This document shows, one piece after another, positions 46,048 to 56,048 of a stretch of DNA of 64,000 bases. The notes beneath the pieces were generated by a model that was given only the letters and a program-made list of their open reading frames with translations, was not told the origin of the DNA and did no database searches. Numbering within the stretch: position 1 is the first letter of the stretch; every line of letters starts with the position of its first letter. The DNA comes from Actinobacillus capsulatus DSM 19761 (GTDB taxonomy: Bacteria > Pseudomonadota > Gammaproteobacteria > Enterobacterales > Pasteurellaceae): assembly GCF_000374285.1 (NCBI RefSeq), contig NZ_KB893934.1:62001-126000 (forward strand). The letters are read 5' to 3'. A program made the position numbers and the translations under genes.

Positions 46048-46434
46048 GGTAAATTAATTTGCGGAGTAGTTCAAGTATTTCACTTTTCTATTTTACAAAT
46101 AAACTCCGATTTTATTACGCTTGCGGTGTTATTGGTGTTATTGGTGTTATTGGTGTTATTGGTGTTATTGGTGTTATTGGTGTTATTGGTGTTATTGGTG
46201 TTATGCGGCGTGGTGCAGGGGGCGTTAGCGCCGGCATCGCAAAGTATGATTGCCAATTACTATCCGAACACTGCCTATCTAATCGGTAATATGCGCGCAA
46301 ACTGGATTATGCTGATTATAGCGGATAACTTCGGTTGGTTCTGGTCTTATGTAGTGATTGCAGCGCTTTCTGTGTTTTCTGCAGTGGGTTATTTAGTGTT
46401 AGCGAAACACGAAGAAAAAACCATTAAAGCTTAA
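46048..46434 (+). pseudogene. C-terminal fragment of an MFS transporter
   Basis: A frame beginning inside an inverted uptake-word hairpin (46007-46047) and carrying a leucine/valine run from a tandem repeat, then GVVQGALAPASQSMIANYYPN, DNFGWFWSYVVIAALSVFSAVGYLVLAKHEE. The last part is a normal final pair of MFS helices; the first ten helices are missing. No promoter or start is convincing, so it is most likely a relic. Confidence 0.6.
46125..46204 (+). repeat. Tandem array of GGTGTTATT
   Basis: Eight full copies plus eight bases of a ninth, all identical. As the unit is nine bases, copy-number change keeps frame. Confidence 0.95.
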
Positions 46435-46565
46435 ATAAATTCATATACTCAAAAGCGGATTTTTCAGTCGGGAACTCTGCTTTTTTATTGTCGTCCAATG
46501 CTTTCGTAAGAAATTCGCACCGGATCATTCTAACGCTGTTATAATATACGGGTCATGAATAGCCA

Positions 46566-47522
46566 ATGAGAAATAAGATGAGAAAATTTGACGAACACGA
46601 GATAGAAGATGCAGAAATTATTGAGCCGGATGAAGTAGAAGTGCTAGAGAATGAGCCGAGTGAGGCGATGCACCCTGCTTTAGTGCAAGGTGGTATGCCT
46701 GTTCCGCAAGGGAATCTCGATAGCTATATTCGTATGGCAAATCAATATCCTATTCTCAGTGCCGAACAAGAAAAAGAGCTGGCTGAACGTTATTATTATG
46801 ACGAAGATTTAGAAGCGGCAAAACAACTGATTCTTTCGCATATGCGCTTCGTGATTCATATTGCGCGCGGTTATTTGGGTTACGGACTGCCGCTTGCCGA
46901 TTTAATTCAGGAGGGGAATATTGGCTTGATGAAAGCGGTAAAACGTTTTGACCCGAATGTCGGTGTGCGCTTAGTCTCTTTTGCGGTGCATTGGGTAAAA
47001 GCGGAAATTCATGAATACGTATTGAAAAACTGGCGTATTGTGAAAGTGGCAACCACCAAAGCGCAACGTAAGTTATTCTTTAATCTGCGTAAAAACAAAA
47101 ACCGTCTCGCTTGGTTTAATGAAGAAGAAATCAAAAAAGTGGCGGAGGATTTAGGGGTATCGGTTGAAGAGGTACGAGAAATGGAGTCTCGTATGGCCGG
47201 TCAAGACTTAGGTTTTGATTTGTCAACTGGTGAAGATGATGACGAGGCTTATGCGCCTTCAATGTATATTGAAGACAATAGCTCAAATTTTGCTGATGAA
47301 CTGGAAGATGAAGAACATACGGGCGAAGCGACCGCCCAGTTGGCTTATGCACTGGCGACGTTAGATGAACGTAGCCAAGATATTATTAAAACCCGTTGGT
47401 TGGATGAAGATAAAGCCACTTTACAAGATCTGGCAGATAAATACGGTATTTCAGCCGAACGTGTACGCCAATTAGAAAATGCGGCACTGAAAAAAATCAA
47501 AGACGCAATTACCTTAGAGTAA
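46566..47522 (+). CDS. rpoH: Heat-shock sigma factor RpoH (sigma-32)
   Basis: 318 residues. Region 2 has [39 protein letters not shown] and [44 protein letters not shown], which includes the RpoH box; region 4 has [18 protein letters not shown]. Compared with other RpoH (about 281-284) it has about 35 extra acidic N-terminal residues ([20 protein letters not shown]). ATG 46578 or a later one may be used. An extended -10 (TGT-TATAAT, 46537-46545) lies upstream. Confidence 0.95.
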   Translation: MRNKMRKFDEHEIEDAEIIEPDEVEVLENEPSEAMHPALVQGGMPVPQGNLDSYIRMANQYPILSAEQEKELAERYYYDEDLEAAKQLILSHMRFVIHIARGYLGYGLPLADLIQEGNIGLMKAVKRFDPNVGVRLVSFAVHWVKAEIHEYVLKNWRIVKVATTKAQRKLFFNLRKNKNRLAWFNEEEIKKVAEDLGVSVEEVREMESRMAGQDLGFDLSTGEDDDEAYAPSMYIEDNSSNFADELEDEEHTGEATAQLAYALATLDERSQDIIKTRWLDEDKATLQDLADKYGISAERVRQLENAALKKIKDAITLE

Positions 47523-47538
47523 TGCGTTATATGTTGAT

Positions 47539-47592
47539 AAGCGGTCTATTTTCACCTGAACTTTGCAAGTTTGGGATGAAAATAGACCGCTT
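47539..47592 (+). terminator. Uptake-word terminator after rpoH
   Basis: AAGCGGTCTATTTTCA and TGAAAATAGACCGCTT form a perfect 16-bp stem. A second AAAAGCGGT/ACCGCTTTT hairpin at 47626-47661 serves the converging mgl operon. Confidence 0.75.
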
Positions 47593-47675
47593 GTTGTATC
47601 CATTGCTTAACCGCTTTAGGCATGAAAAAAGCGGTACGATTTGCAAAAAGCACCGCTTTTGGACAAGGACAATCT

Positions 47676-48686
47676 TTATTTTCTCTTCGCGTATTTGAGC
47701 GAGTCAATCGCCACTGCAAGCACGATAATGCCGCCTTTAATAATGTATTGCCAGTACGGGTTTACACCGATATAGGTTAAACCGTAGTTGATCACGGTAA
47801 AGATAATTACCCCGGTCACCACACCAATAATCGTACCGACACCGCCGGCAAATGAAACACCGCCCACTACACAAGCCGCAATCGCATCCATTTCATACAT
47901 AAAACCGAGGTTATTGGTTGCCGAGCCGATACGGCCTGCTTCTAACATACCTCCAAACGCATAAAACACACCGGATAACATATAAATACCCATTAAGTTA
48001 AGCGGTACGTTTACCCCTGAAACACGTGCTGCTTCTGGGTTACCACCGATTGCAAAAATGTTTTTACCGAAACGGGTTTTATTCCAAAGTGTCCACATAA
48101 TTAACGTAGCGATTACCGCATAAATCGTGATGTAAGAGAGTTTAAAATCACCGAAACGGAAGAAACCTTGAGTAAAGGTTGAGAAGCTGTCGCTAAAGCC
48201 GGCAATCGGTGAGCCGCCTACCGCATCGTAATAGAGGGAGTTGATACCGTAAACGATGATCATCGTACCCATGGTAGCAATAAACGGCGTTACGTTGAGA
48301 TAAGCAATAACAAAGCCGTTTAATAAGCCAATAACCGCACCGACAGCACATACTGCAATAATCACAACCGGAATCGGAATTTCAGCTAAATCGGGGAACA
48401 CTCGGTTCATATTTTCCATTGATTGCATTAAGGTTGCGGTAATTACCGCTGCCAATCCCACCTGACGACCGGCGGATAAGTCGGTACCTTGCGTCACAAT
48501 TAAACCGGCAACCCCTAATGCAATAATTAAACGCACGGAAGATTGCGATAAAATATTACTGAAGTTACGTAAACTTAAGAAACTTGGGTCTTGTACGATA
48601 ATGACAATTAACAAAATTAATAACACAAAATAAATCGCATTTTGTTTAAAAAAATCCATGGTGCGATTCTGTTTTAAAGCGGACAT
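47676..48686 (-). CDS. mglC: Galactose/methyl-galactoside importer permease
   Basis: 336 residues, about ten membrane helices, same length as E. coli MglC. Blocks include GLIVTQGTDLSAGRQVGLAAVITATLMQ, FVIAYLNVTPFIATMGTMIIVYGINSLYYDAVGGSPI and AACVVGGVSFAGGVGTIIGVVTG. Last gene of mglBAC. Confidence 0.95.
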   Translation of the reverse strand: MSALKQNRTMDFFKQNAIYFVLLILLIVIIVQDPSFLSLRNFSNILSQSSVRLIIALGVAGLIVTQGTDLSAGRQVGLAAVITATLMQSMENMNRVFPDLAEIPIPVVIIAVCAVGAVIGLLNGFVIAYLNVTPFIATMGTMIIVYGINSLYYDAVGGSPIAGFSDSFSTFTQGFFRFGDFKLSYITIYAVIATLIMWTLWNKTRFGKNIFAIGGNPEAARVSGVNVPLNLMGIYMLSGVFYAFGGMLEAGRIGSATNNLGFMYEMDAIAACVVGGVSFAGGVGTIIGVVTGVIIFTVINYGLTYIGVNPYWQYIIKGGIIVLAVAIDSLKYAKRK

Positions 48687-48702
48687 ACATCACTCCTTGC
48701 TT

Positions 48703-50202
48703 TTATAAATATTTTGCAGCGAGCTGCAAGATTTCTTCTTGAGAGGTTTTGGCGGTTTCAACAATGCCTGCAACTTTCCCGTTACTCATGACTAAAATTC
48801 GGTCGGTTACCCCTAATAGCTCCGGCATTTCGGACGAAATCATAATGATTCCCTTATCTTTATTGGCTAAATTGAGAATCAATTGGTAAATCTCAAATTT
48901 CGCACCGATATCAATGCCTCGGGTCGGTTCGTCCAACATTAAAATTTCTGGTTGGGTTAACAACCAACGACCGATAATCACTTTTTGTTGGTTACCGCCG
49001 GAAAGTGAGCCGATGCTTGTTTGATGGGACGGTGTTTTAACATTCATCGCATTAATCACCCATTGGGTATCGCTTTTCATTTTTTTATTGCTGAGTAAAC
49101 CTAATTTACTTAAGTAAGATTTCATATTTGAAATCAATGAGTTAAATTCGATACTTAAATTTGCATAAATACCGGTTGAACGGCGTTCTTCGGTAACCAG
49201 CGCAAAACCGTTATTGATTGCTTCAAACGCATTACGATTGTTTACCGCTTTGCCGTTTAAAGTGATGCTGCCGCCGGATTTTTCACGTACACCGAAAATC
49301 GTTTCGACAATATCGGTACGTTTTGCACCGACCAAACCGGCAATACCCAACACTTCGCCTTTACGCAATTCAAAGCTAACATCTTGAATGGACGGCTGAT
49401 TTTTGGCGGTTAAATGTTCTACCACGAGTACGGTTTCTTTCGGTGTATTAGTTTTTTCCGGGAAACGTTGAGTCAGTTCACGACCTACCATCATTGAAAC
49501 GATTTGTTCCATTGAGGTATCTTTAATCGCAACGGTGTTTACCCATTTACCGTCACGCAAGATAGTAATTTCGTCACAAATTTTGAAGATTTCATCCATT
49601 TTGTGCGAAATATAAATAATGCCGCAGCCACGATCTTTTAATTTCTGAATGATTTTAAATAAATGTTCGACTTCTTTTTCAGAAAGCGAAGAAGTCGGCT
49701 CATCCATAATCACAATTTTAGCGTTGTACGAGAAGGCCTTAGCGATTTCAATCATCTGCATTTGCGATACGGACAATTTCGCTACTTTATCGCGCGGATC
49801 GACATTAATATCCAATTCATCAAAAATTGCTTTGGTATCACGATACATTTTATCGTGATCGACAAACGGCCCTTTTAGCGGATAACGCCCAAGCCAAAGG
49901 TTATCCATGACGCTTACTTGTTTTACTAGATTCAGTTCTTGGTGAACCATCGAAATTCCGTTTTCAAGCGCTTCTTTTGAGGTTTTAAAATTCACCGGTT
50001 TGCCTAAAAATAGAATTTCACCTTCATCCTTGGCATAAATCCCGAATAAGCATTTGAGCAGGGTGGATTTACCTGCGCCGTTTTCGCCCATTAAGGCGTG
50101 TACGCTATGGGATTTTACGGTTAAGTTAGCTTTATCCAACGCTTTTACGCCGGGAAAAGATTTACTAACATTTGTCATTGTGAGCAGTACTTCACTTGTC
50201 AT
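48703..50202 (-). CDS. mglA: Galactose/methyl-galactoside importer ATPase
   Basis: 499 residues with two ATPase domains. Domain 1 has Walker A GENGAGKS near residue 39, [14 protein letters not shown] and Walker [14 protein letters not shown]. Domain 2 has the degenerate Walker [13 protein letters not shown] characteristic of MglA and [14 protein letters not shown]. Lies 16 bp upstream of mglC. Confidence 0.96.
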   Translation of the reverse strand: MTSEVLLTMTNVSKSFPGVKALDKANLTVKSHSVHALMGENGAGKSTLLKCLFGIYAKDEGEILFLGKPVNFKTSKEALENGISMVHQELNLVKQVSVMDNLWLGRYPLKGPFVDHDKMYRDTKAIFDELDINVDPRDKVAKLSVSQMQMIEIAKAFSYNAKIVIMDEPTSSLSEKEVEHLFKIIQKLKDRGCGIIYISHKMDEIFKICDEITILRDGKWVNTVAIKDTSMEQIVSMMVGRELTQRFPEKTNTPKETVLVVEHLTAKNQPSIQDVSFELRKGEVLGIAGLVGAKRTDIVETIFGVREKSGGSITLNGKAVNNRNAFEAINNGFALVTEERRSTGIYANLSIEFNSLISNMKSYLSKLGLLSNKKMKSDTQWVINAMNVKTPSHQTSIGSLSGGNQQKVIIGRWLLTQPEILMLDEPTRGIDIGAKFEIYQLILNLANKDKGIIMISSEMPELLGVTDRILVMSNGKVAGIVETAKTSQEEILQLAAKYL

Positions 50203-50258
50203 ATCTCACTCCCTAAAAAATAGGCACGAGTGATCCACCCGTGCCTAAACAACTTCAC

Positions 50259-51251
50259 TTATTTTAAAAATTTATCTAGATTATCTTTATCTACGCCAAC
50301 ATAAGGAATACGTACAACACGTTCCTCAATTTTCCAGCTGGTGCCTTCACCCGCGGCTTTACCTTCCGCAAGATTTGCCGCTAATTGCACAACCGCTTTG
50401 CCTTGACCGGCAGCATCATTAAGTACCGTACCGGCTAATTCGCCTTTTTTGATCAATTGTAATGCTTCAGGTAATGCGTCCACACCAAAGATCGGTAATT
50501 TACGACCGTGCGCTTTAGTCGCTTCTAATGCGCCTAACGCCATACCGTCGTTATTAGAGATAATCACTTCAATATCTTTCGCCTTACCGCTGGATAACCA
50601 AGCGTCCACTTTATCTTTTGCTTGTGCTGCATCCCACAATGCCGCATCCATAAAGATTTGTTCGCTTTGGATACCTTGTGCTGCTAAGCCTTCTACTACG
50701 TATTTAGTACGTGCTTCCGCATCAGGGTGACCCGGTTCGCCTTTTAATAGCGCATATTGCACTTTACCGTCTTTATTTAAATCTAATGCCGGATTCGCTT
50801 TCCATTGTTTTGCAATTAAGTCACCTTGGATTAAACCGGATTCTTTCGGATCAGTACCTACATAGTAAGCTTTATCATAGCTTGCTACGGCTTTTGCACC
50901 CGGGTCTTTATTGAAGAATACAATTGGTAAATCTTCGCTTTTTGCTTTATCAATAATGGTTTTTGACGCTGAAGGGTCAACCAAGTTGATCGCTAACGCT
51001 TTTACGCCTTTAGACAGTAATACGTCTACTTGGTCGTTTTGAATGGATTGAGTGTTTTGCGAGTCATTCATTAATAACTTCACATCTTTTAATTGGTTTG
51101 CTTCTTTGTCGATTTCTTTACGCATTAACGCCATAAAGTTATCGTCATATTTGTAGATGGTCACACCGATACGTGTTTCAGCTTGTGCGGTGCTAATACT
51201 TGCGCCTAATGCAATCGCTAATACTAAGGTGCTTAATACGGTTTTTTTCAT
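50259..51251 (-). CDS. mglB: Galactose-binding periplasmic protein
   Basis: 330 residues from ATG 51251 (AGAGGG upstream); the longer frame to 51314 covers the promoter leader. Signal peptide cleaved after AQA. Blocks include [47 protein letters not shown] and [13 protein letters not shown]-like [15 protein letters not shown], matching MglB. The calcium-site loop DLNKDGKVQ is kept. It binds galactose and glucose. Confidence 0.96.
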   Translation of the reverse strand: MKKTVLSTLVLAIALGASISTAQAETRIGVTIYKYDDNFMALMRKEIDKEANQLKDVKLLMNDSQNTQSIQNDQVDVLLSKGVKALAINLVDPSASKTIIDKAKSEDLPIVFFNKDPGAKAVASYDKAYYVGTDPKESGLIQGDLIAKQWKANPALDLNKDGKVQYALLKGEPGHPDAEARTKYVVEGLAAQGIQSEQIFMDAALWDAAQAKDKVDAWLSSGKAKDIEVIISNNDGMALGALEATKAHGRKLPIFGVDALPEALQLIKKGELAGTVLNDAAGQGKAVVQLAANLAEGKAAGEGTSWKIEERVVRIPYVGVDKDNLDKFLK

Positions 51252-51309
51252 AAAGTTACCCTCTGGTATAAAAGTATTATGATGAGCTACGGTTAAAGTA
51301 GTTGGGCGA

Positions 51310-51355
51310 AGCATACAAAATCTCAGAAAAAAATACTGTGATCATTTTCACAAAT
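51310..51355 (-). promoter_or_regulatory. CRP-dependent class II promoter of mglBAC
   Basis: TGTGATCATTTTCACA at 51337-51352 is a perfect CRP core. On the minus strand TATGCT at 51315-51310 is a -10 giving a start near 51303, so the CRP centre is at -41.5. Confidence 0.8.
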
Positions 51356-51475
51356 CCGAAAAAATTAAGTAAATAACTTAAATCTATAAGATGTTTGTGG
51401 AATTTTACTTCGTTTGGTGCGCCAAGATAGAGTGGAATCTTTGCCTATAATAGTGGTCTGAATGAGGAGAAGCAG

Positions 51476-52318
51476 ATGAAAGTAGGATTAGTGCTGGAAG
51501 GCGGTGCGATGCGAGGGATGTTCACTGCCGGCGTATTAGATGTATTTTTGGATGAACAACTTGAATTTGATGGAGCAGTTACCGTATCCGCAGGGGCATT
51601 ATTCGGAGTGAATCTGTCGTCTAAACAACGTGGGCGAGTGTTACGCTACAATAAAAAATATATGAATGATAAGCGCTTTTTAAGCCTGAAAAGCTGGCTT
51701 ACTACCGGTAATCTAATTAATCGTGATTTCGCTTTCTATGAATTGCCCACTATTCATGATCCGTTCGATCAAGCTACTTTTGCCCAATCGCAAATGGACT
51801 TTTGGGTTACGCTAACCAATGTGGAAACCGGTGAACCGGAATATTTTAAGGTGCAAGACGTGTTTAAGGAAATGGAGTTGTTTCGTGCTACTTCAGCGAT
51901 GCCGTTTGTGTCTCAATTTGTTGAAATTAACGGAAAAAAATATTTAGACGGCGGGATCGCCGATAGCATTCCGTTACAGAAATGCCTTGATTTAGGCTAT
52001 GATAAAATTGTACTGGTTTTAACTCGCCCGTTGGAATATCGCAAAAAGCCTAGCTTAATGGCATTGTTTAAGTGGATTTATCGCGGTTACCCCCACTTAA
52101 TTGAGCGTTGGCAACAGCGTTATCAAGATTACAATCAAACGGTGGAGCGCATTATTCAGCTTAATCAAAAGCAACAAATTTTTGTGATTCGCCCGTCACA
52201 AACCATTCCGTTAAGCCGTTTGGAAAAAGATCCTAACAAATTACAGCAAATGTATGATCTGGGCGTAGCTGATGCTCAGCAATCAATCGCCGCTTTACGT
52301 GAGTATTTAGCGGCGTAG
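51476..52318 (+). CDS. Patatin-like phospholipase (YjjU family)
   Basis: 280 residues. Oxyanion motif GGAMRGMFTAG near residue 10, nucleophile Ser in TVSAGALFGVN (Thr where Gly is common at the first position), and catalytic Asp in DGGIADSIP. The C-terminal half has the YjjU-like RYQDYNQTVERI and VIRPSQTIPLSRLEKDP blocks. It probably hydrolyses phospholipids or acyl esters in the cytoplasm; no toxin signature is present. Confidence 0.88.
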   Translation: MKVGLVLEGGAMRGMFTAGVLDVFLDEQLEFDGAVTVSAGALFGVNLSSKQRGRVLRYNKKYMNDKRFLSLKSWLTTGNLINRDFAFYELPTIHDPFDQATFAQSQMDFWVTLTNVETGEPEYFKVQDVFKEMELFRATSAMPFVSQFVEINGKKYLDGGIADSIPLQKCLDLGYDKIVLVLTRPLEYRKKPSLMALFKWIYRGYPHLIERWQQRYQDYNQTVERIIQLNQKQQIFVIRPSQTIPLSRLEKDPNKLQQMYDLGVADAQQSIAALREYLAA

Positions 52319-52338
52319 TCGCCGATAAGCTTCCAAGA

Positions 52339-52398
52339 ACAAGCGGTCGAATTTCGATAAAAACTTGCAAAAGTTTTGTCAAATTCGACCGCTTGTTT
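52339..52398 (+). terminator. Uptake-word terminator after the patatin gene
   Basis: ACAAGCGGTCGAATTT at 52339-52354 and AAATTCGACCGCTTGT at 52381-52396 form a perfect 16-bp stem followed by T4. Confidence 0.8.
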
Positions 52399-52516
52399 TA
52401 TGACTTTATTAGCAGTTTGAAAATTAGAATTTTTTTAACTTTTCAATTCTTATCAAACATTTATATATTTTATGTTATTTTTATTCTTGTTTTTTTTCTC
52501 TGAGTTTGGAGGTTTT

Positions 52517-54325
52517 ATGGCAGCAGAAGGCGCAAGTCAATTAACAAGTGTGGTAGCTTTATTGGGGGCGGCAATTATTGCCGTGCCGATTTTTAAGCGT
52601 ATCGGTTTAGGTTCGGTATTAGGCTATTTAGCGGGGGGACTTGCGATTGGTCCGTTCGGTTTGGGCTTATTTACCGACCCGTATACGATTTTGCACGTTG
52701 CTGAACTCGGCGTGGTAATGTTCCTATTTTTAGTCGGATTGGAAATGCAACCGGCGCATTTATGGGGCTTACGCAAATATATTTTTGGCTTAGGCAGTTT
52801 TCAAGTGGTTGGTGCGGCGATTGCTCTTACAGGTTTGGTGATGGCATTCGGTTATTCATGGCAAGTGGCATTTGTCAGTGCGGCAGGTTTCGTGTTGACC
52901 TCCACGGCGATTGTGATGCAAGTGTTAAGCGAACGAGGTGAGATGACTTCCGAACGAGGCCGAAAGATGGTATCGATTTTGTTATTCGAAGATATGTTGA
53001 TTGTACCGTTATTGGCGGTTGTCGCTTTTCTCTCGCCAATTCATTCAGTAGAAAGCGCAAGTACGCCGATTTGGCAAAAAATTGCGATTGCCGTGTTTGC
53101 AATGGTTTTCTTATTTATCATCGGCACCAAGGTGCTAAATCCATTCTTTAAAATGCTGGCACGTACCAAAATCCGAGAAATGATGACCGCCGTAGCACTT
53201 TTCGTGGTGCTTGGCTCAGCGCTATTAATGGAAGTAAGCGGGCTTTCAGCGGCGATGGGGGCATTTGCTGCCGGCGTATTGCTTTCCACTTCCAGCTTCC
53301 GCCACCAATTAGAGGTGGATATAGACCCGTTTAAAGGCTTATTGCTTGGCTTATTTTTCCTTGCGGTCGGGATGTCTCTGGATTTGAATGTGGTGTGGGA
53401 TAACTTAGGGCTGATTTTATCGGGTGTGGCATTAATGATGTTGGTTAAAGGTGGGGTGATTTTCCTAGTCGCTCGCCTTTCCGGCAGTAACAATTTAGAC
53501 GCACACGATCGTGCAATCGTAATGGCGCAGGGTGGTGAATTTGCGTTTGTGTTGTTTGCTGCAGCGCACGCTCAAAAAGTAATTGATGACACGGTACACG
53601 CCAATATGACGGCAATTGTGGTGCTATCAATGGTCTTCACGCCGTTAATGATTATTGTGAGCCAGAAATTTATCGTGCCTCGTTTGCAGAAAATTGACGA
53701 AATCAAACCGCATGATCATATTGAAGAGCAAAACCCGATTATCTTGGTCGGCTTAGGTCGCTTCGGACAAGTGGTCAATCATTTATTGCAAATGACAGGC
53801 TATCACCCGACCATTATCGAGCTGAATCCGAAACTCATTGCCGGTATGAAAAAGCGTGGGGTGAAAAGTTATTACGGCAACGGCGCACATTCAGACTTAC
53901 TCAAAGCGGCGGGCATTCAAACTGCACAAATGTTGATTGTGGCGATTGATAATCCGAAACAAACGTTAGAAATCGTGAAATATGCACGCAGTGTGAATCC
54001 ACATATTAAAATTATCGCACGTGCTTACGACCGTTATCACGTGTACGAGTTGGTACAATCCGGCGCGGATATTGAAGTGCGCGAAACTTTTGACGGTGCA
54101 TTACGTACCGGTAAACAAGCGCTACGAGAACTCGGGCTGGATGCAGATAAAGTGCATGAAATCGGTAATATGTACTTTGGCAAAGATCGCCATAGTGTGA
54201 AGCTTATGTCAGAAGTGTATGACCCGAAAATCGAGCGTTTCAAAAACGAAGAAATGTATCGTATCGCTCTCGAACAAGACCAAGAAATTATGGCGGAAAT
54301 CCAGAAAATTTTGGCGAGAGAGTAA
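52517..54325 (+). CDS. KefB/KefC-type glutathione-gated potassium efflux protein
   Basis: 602 residues from ATG 52517 (TTTGGAGG upstream); the frame to 52472 has no site. Residues 1-385 form the CPA2 antiporter with the Kef hallmark GLEMQPAHLWGLRKYIFGLG and AQGGEFAFVLF. The C-terminal TrkA-N domain has GLGRFGQVVNHLLQMTGYHPTIIELNP and the gating loop HEIGNMYFG region. It exports potassium during electrophile stress. KefB and KefC cannot be separated by eye. No KefF/KefG-type quinone reductase is adjacent. Confidence 0.9.
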   Translation: MAAEGASQLTSVVALLGAAIIAVPIFKRIGLGSVLGYLAGGLAIGPFGLGLFTDPYTILHVAELGVVMFLFLVGLEMQPAHLWGLRKYIFGLGSFQVVGAAIALTGLVMAFGYSWQVAFVSAAGFVLTSTAIVMQVLSERGEMTSERGRKMVSILLFEDMLIVPLLAVVAFLSPIHSVESASTPIWQKIAIAVFAMVFLFIIGTKVLNPFFKMLARTKIREMMTAVALFVVLGSALLMEVSGLSAAMGAFAAGVLLSTSSFRHQLEVDIDPFKGLLLGLFFLAVGMSLDLNVVWDNLGLILSGVALMMLVKGGVIFLVARLSGSNNLDAHDRAIVMAQGGEFAFVLFAAAHAQKVIDDTVHANMTAIVVLSMVFTPLMIIVSQKFIVPRLQKIDEIKPHDHIEEQNPIILVGLGRFGQVVNHLLQMTGYHPTIIELNPKLIAGMKKRGVKSYYGNGAHSDLLKAAGIQTAQMLIVAIDNPKQTLEIVKYARSVNPHIKIIARAYDRYHVYELVQSGADIEVRETFDGALRTGKQALRELGLDADKVHEIGNMYFGKDRHSVKLMSEVYDPKIERFKNEEMYRIALEQDQEIMAEIQKILARE

Positions 54326-54330
54326 TATTT

Positions 54331-54380
54331 ACAAGCGGTTAAATTTTGCAAAAAGTTTGCGAATTTTGACCGCTTGTTTT
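54331..54380 (+). terminator. Uptake-word hairpin after kef
   Basis: ACAAGCGGTTAAATTTTGC faces GCGAATTTTGACCGCTTGT with T4 after it. Confidence 0.7.
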
Positions 54381-54412
54381 GCAATGTCAAACTTAAACAT
54401 TACAGGAAAAAT

Positions 54413-54895
54413 ATGCAACACAACAAAATCCGACGTAAAGACCGAGCGGTGAATGATTATGAACAAATGCTTGAAATTATGCGCCAGTGCGATGTATGTC
54501 GATTGGGTTTTCAAGAAGAACAAGGGGTTTACATTCTGCCGCTCAACTTCGCTTTCAAACAATTTGATGATCGCTTAGAGCTTTATTTTCACGGTCATCA
54601 AAAAGGTAAGAAGATCGATTTAATCAAACAACAAAAGATTGTGGGCTTTCAAATGGATCGTAAACACGAACTGGTAACGGCAGAGATTGCTTGCCATTAT
54701 TCTTTCCGCTATCAAAGTATTATCGGCAAGGGCGAAATTTCTCTGATTGAAGAACGTTCGGAAAAAATCACGATTCTGCACTATTTAATGGAACATTATA
54801 CCAGCAAATCCGATTGGCAGTTTGAGGAAAACGAACTGAACCGCATCGCCGTGATGAAACTAGTTGTTACGGAATGGGCGTGTAAGGAACATTGA
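54413..54895 (+). CDS. NimA-like FMN-binding flavoprotein (PNPOx superfamily)
   Basis: 160 residues from ATG 54413, preceded by AGGA; the longer frame begins in the previous hairpin. Split-barrel motifs RRKDRAVNDYEQMLEIMRQCDVCRLGF, PLNFAF, LYFHGHQKGKKIDLI and YRYQSIIGKGE-like RYQSIIGKGEI are those of the NimA-type nitroreductase/pyridoxamine-oxidase-like family. It may reduce nitro-compounds or bind flavin for another role. One-gene unit between two uptake-word hairpins. Confidence 0.82.
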   Translation: MQHNKIRRKDRAVNDYEQMLEIMRQCDVCRLGFQEEQGVYILPLNFAFKQFDDRLELYFHGHQKGKKIDLIKQQKIVGFQMDRKHELVTAEIACHYSFRYQSIIGKGEISLIEERSEKITILHYLMEHYTSKSDWQFEENELNRIAVMKLVVTEWACKEH

Positions 54896-54897
54896 TA

Positions 54898-54944
54898 ACA
54901 AGCGGTTAAATTTTGCAAAAGATTTGCGAATTTTGACCGCTTGT
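54898..54944. terminator. Uptake-word hairpin between converging genes
   Basis: ACAAGCGGTTAAATTTTGC faces GCGAATTTTGACCGCTTGT, almost identical to the hairpin at 54331. Confidence 0.7.
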
Positions 54945-54952
54945 TTGCTGTT

Positions 54953-55564
54953 TTACTTGTTCAACAATGCTAAATATTTGCGCAGACTTTCCTGTTTGGT
55001 GTAGCTAAATTCTTGTATCGCCAATATCTCCAGTTCCACATAGTGCTTTTTCAGCACATTTCCTGCGGAGCGTAGTATCTCGCCACGTGTGATACGTTGC
55101 GCCATTCCTGTAAATACCCGGTCAGTTAAAAAATCAACGTCAGCGTAGTGAGACAAGGCTCGGTTCTGTGCCAACCAATTAAATAGCGAGGAGAACCCTT
55201 GTGGGAAAATCGGTTGATGTTGAATAATATTATCCAAAATGTTGGTTTCAACTTGTGCCAGTTCTTGCCCAAACAAGCGGTTAAAATTTTTTGCGATAAA
55301 ATGGTCAATCACAATATCCGACACAATCCCTTTAAATCGCCCCAATTCTTCGGCAAGTAACGGATTGAGGACGTTTTCTCGCCGATCTGTCGTGCTGTCG
55401 ATCAAACGGTGTAGCTTTATCCCGTTTTGAATATGACTTGCCACCGCTAAATTCTCAACTCGCCCTTTATAAAAATCACCGGCAAAATTACCAAATAAAG
55501 TACGGCTATTCGGCATTATTTTGTCTAACTCAAAGGAAATCATACTGTGGGCAAGAAAGTTCAT
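54953..55564 (-). CDS. ACP phosphodiesterase-like protein (AcpH/DUF479 family)
   Basis: 203 residues. MNFLAHSMIS, FGNFAGDFYKG, GIKLHRLIDSTTDRRE and FKGIVSDIVIDHFIAKNF match the AcpH opening and metal-site pattern (His and Asp residues). E. coli AcpH removes phosphopantetheine from acyl carrier protein. Fairly diverged, so the activity is inferred. Confidence 0.82.
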   Translation of the reverse strand: MNFLAHSMISFELDKIMPNSRTLFGNFAGDFYKGRVENLAVASHIQNGIKLHRLIDSTTDRRENVLNPLLAEELGRFKGIVSDIVIDHFIAKNFNRLFGQELAQVETNILDNIIQHQPIFPQGFSSLFNWLAQNRALSHYADVDFLTDRVFTGMAQRITRGEILRSAGNVLKKHYVELEILAIQEFSYTKQESLRKYLALLNK

Positions 55565-55791
55565 TGTGGCTCGCTAAGGTTTGTTGATTGTAAGTGAATA
55601 ATAGCTTAGTTAGTTGGAGAAGGGAATTGTGGGAGAATAGTAGTAAAAGTATAGTTAGTTCCTCCTGCTATATTAAAAGTCTTTATATACCGGAGTTTTG
55701 TTCACAATTAGTAAAAATAACTCTAATAACTCTTGTGATAAACGTATTTTAGGGTTATTATAACTCTGATCCAAAGATAGGCGAGGTGTGT

Positions 55792-55973
55792 ATGGATAGC
55801 CGAACTTTAATCAAAAGGATTGAGGATGACGGTTGGTATGAAGTGGCAATAAGAGGCAGCCATCACCAATTCAAGCATCCAACAAAAAAAGACGTGTAAC
55901 AGTGCCTCATCCAAAAAAAGATTTACCAAATGGAACGGTTAAATCAATATTAAAGCAAGCGGGGCTAGAATAG
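55792..55973 (+). pseudogene. hicA: hicA toxin gene with a frameshift
   Basis: MDSRTLIKRIEDDGWYE, then RGSHHQFKHPTKKDV and a stop at 55897. In the next frame it continues RVTVPHPKKDLPNGTVKSILKQAGLE. The pair joins into one 60-residue HicA (catalytic His in GSHHQF) if one base is added at the A7-G run 55884-55891. HicA is an mRNA interferase. The partner hicB follows 75 bp later and is intact. Confidence 0.85.
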
Positions 55974-56048
55974 CCCCATTTAGCTAGTTATTAGCCTATT
56001 TTGATTTGGATTAACAAAAATTAATAGTAATATTATTGGAGATAAAAA

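Noticed and set aside
46059-46289. Frames of GVI or PIT repeats across the tandem array on both strands
   Set aside because: They are by-products of the nine-base repeat; only the LLV frame joins real MFS sequence.
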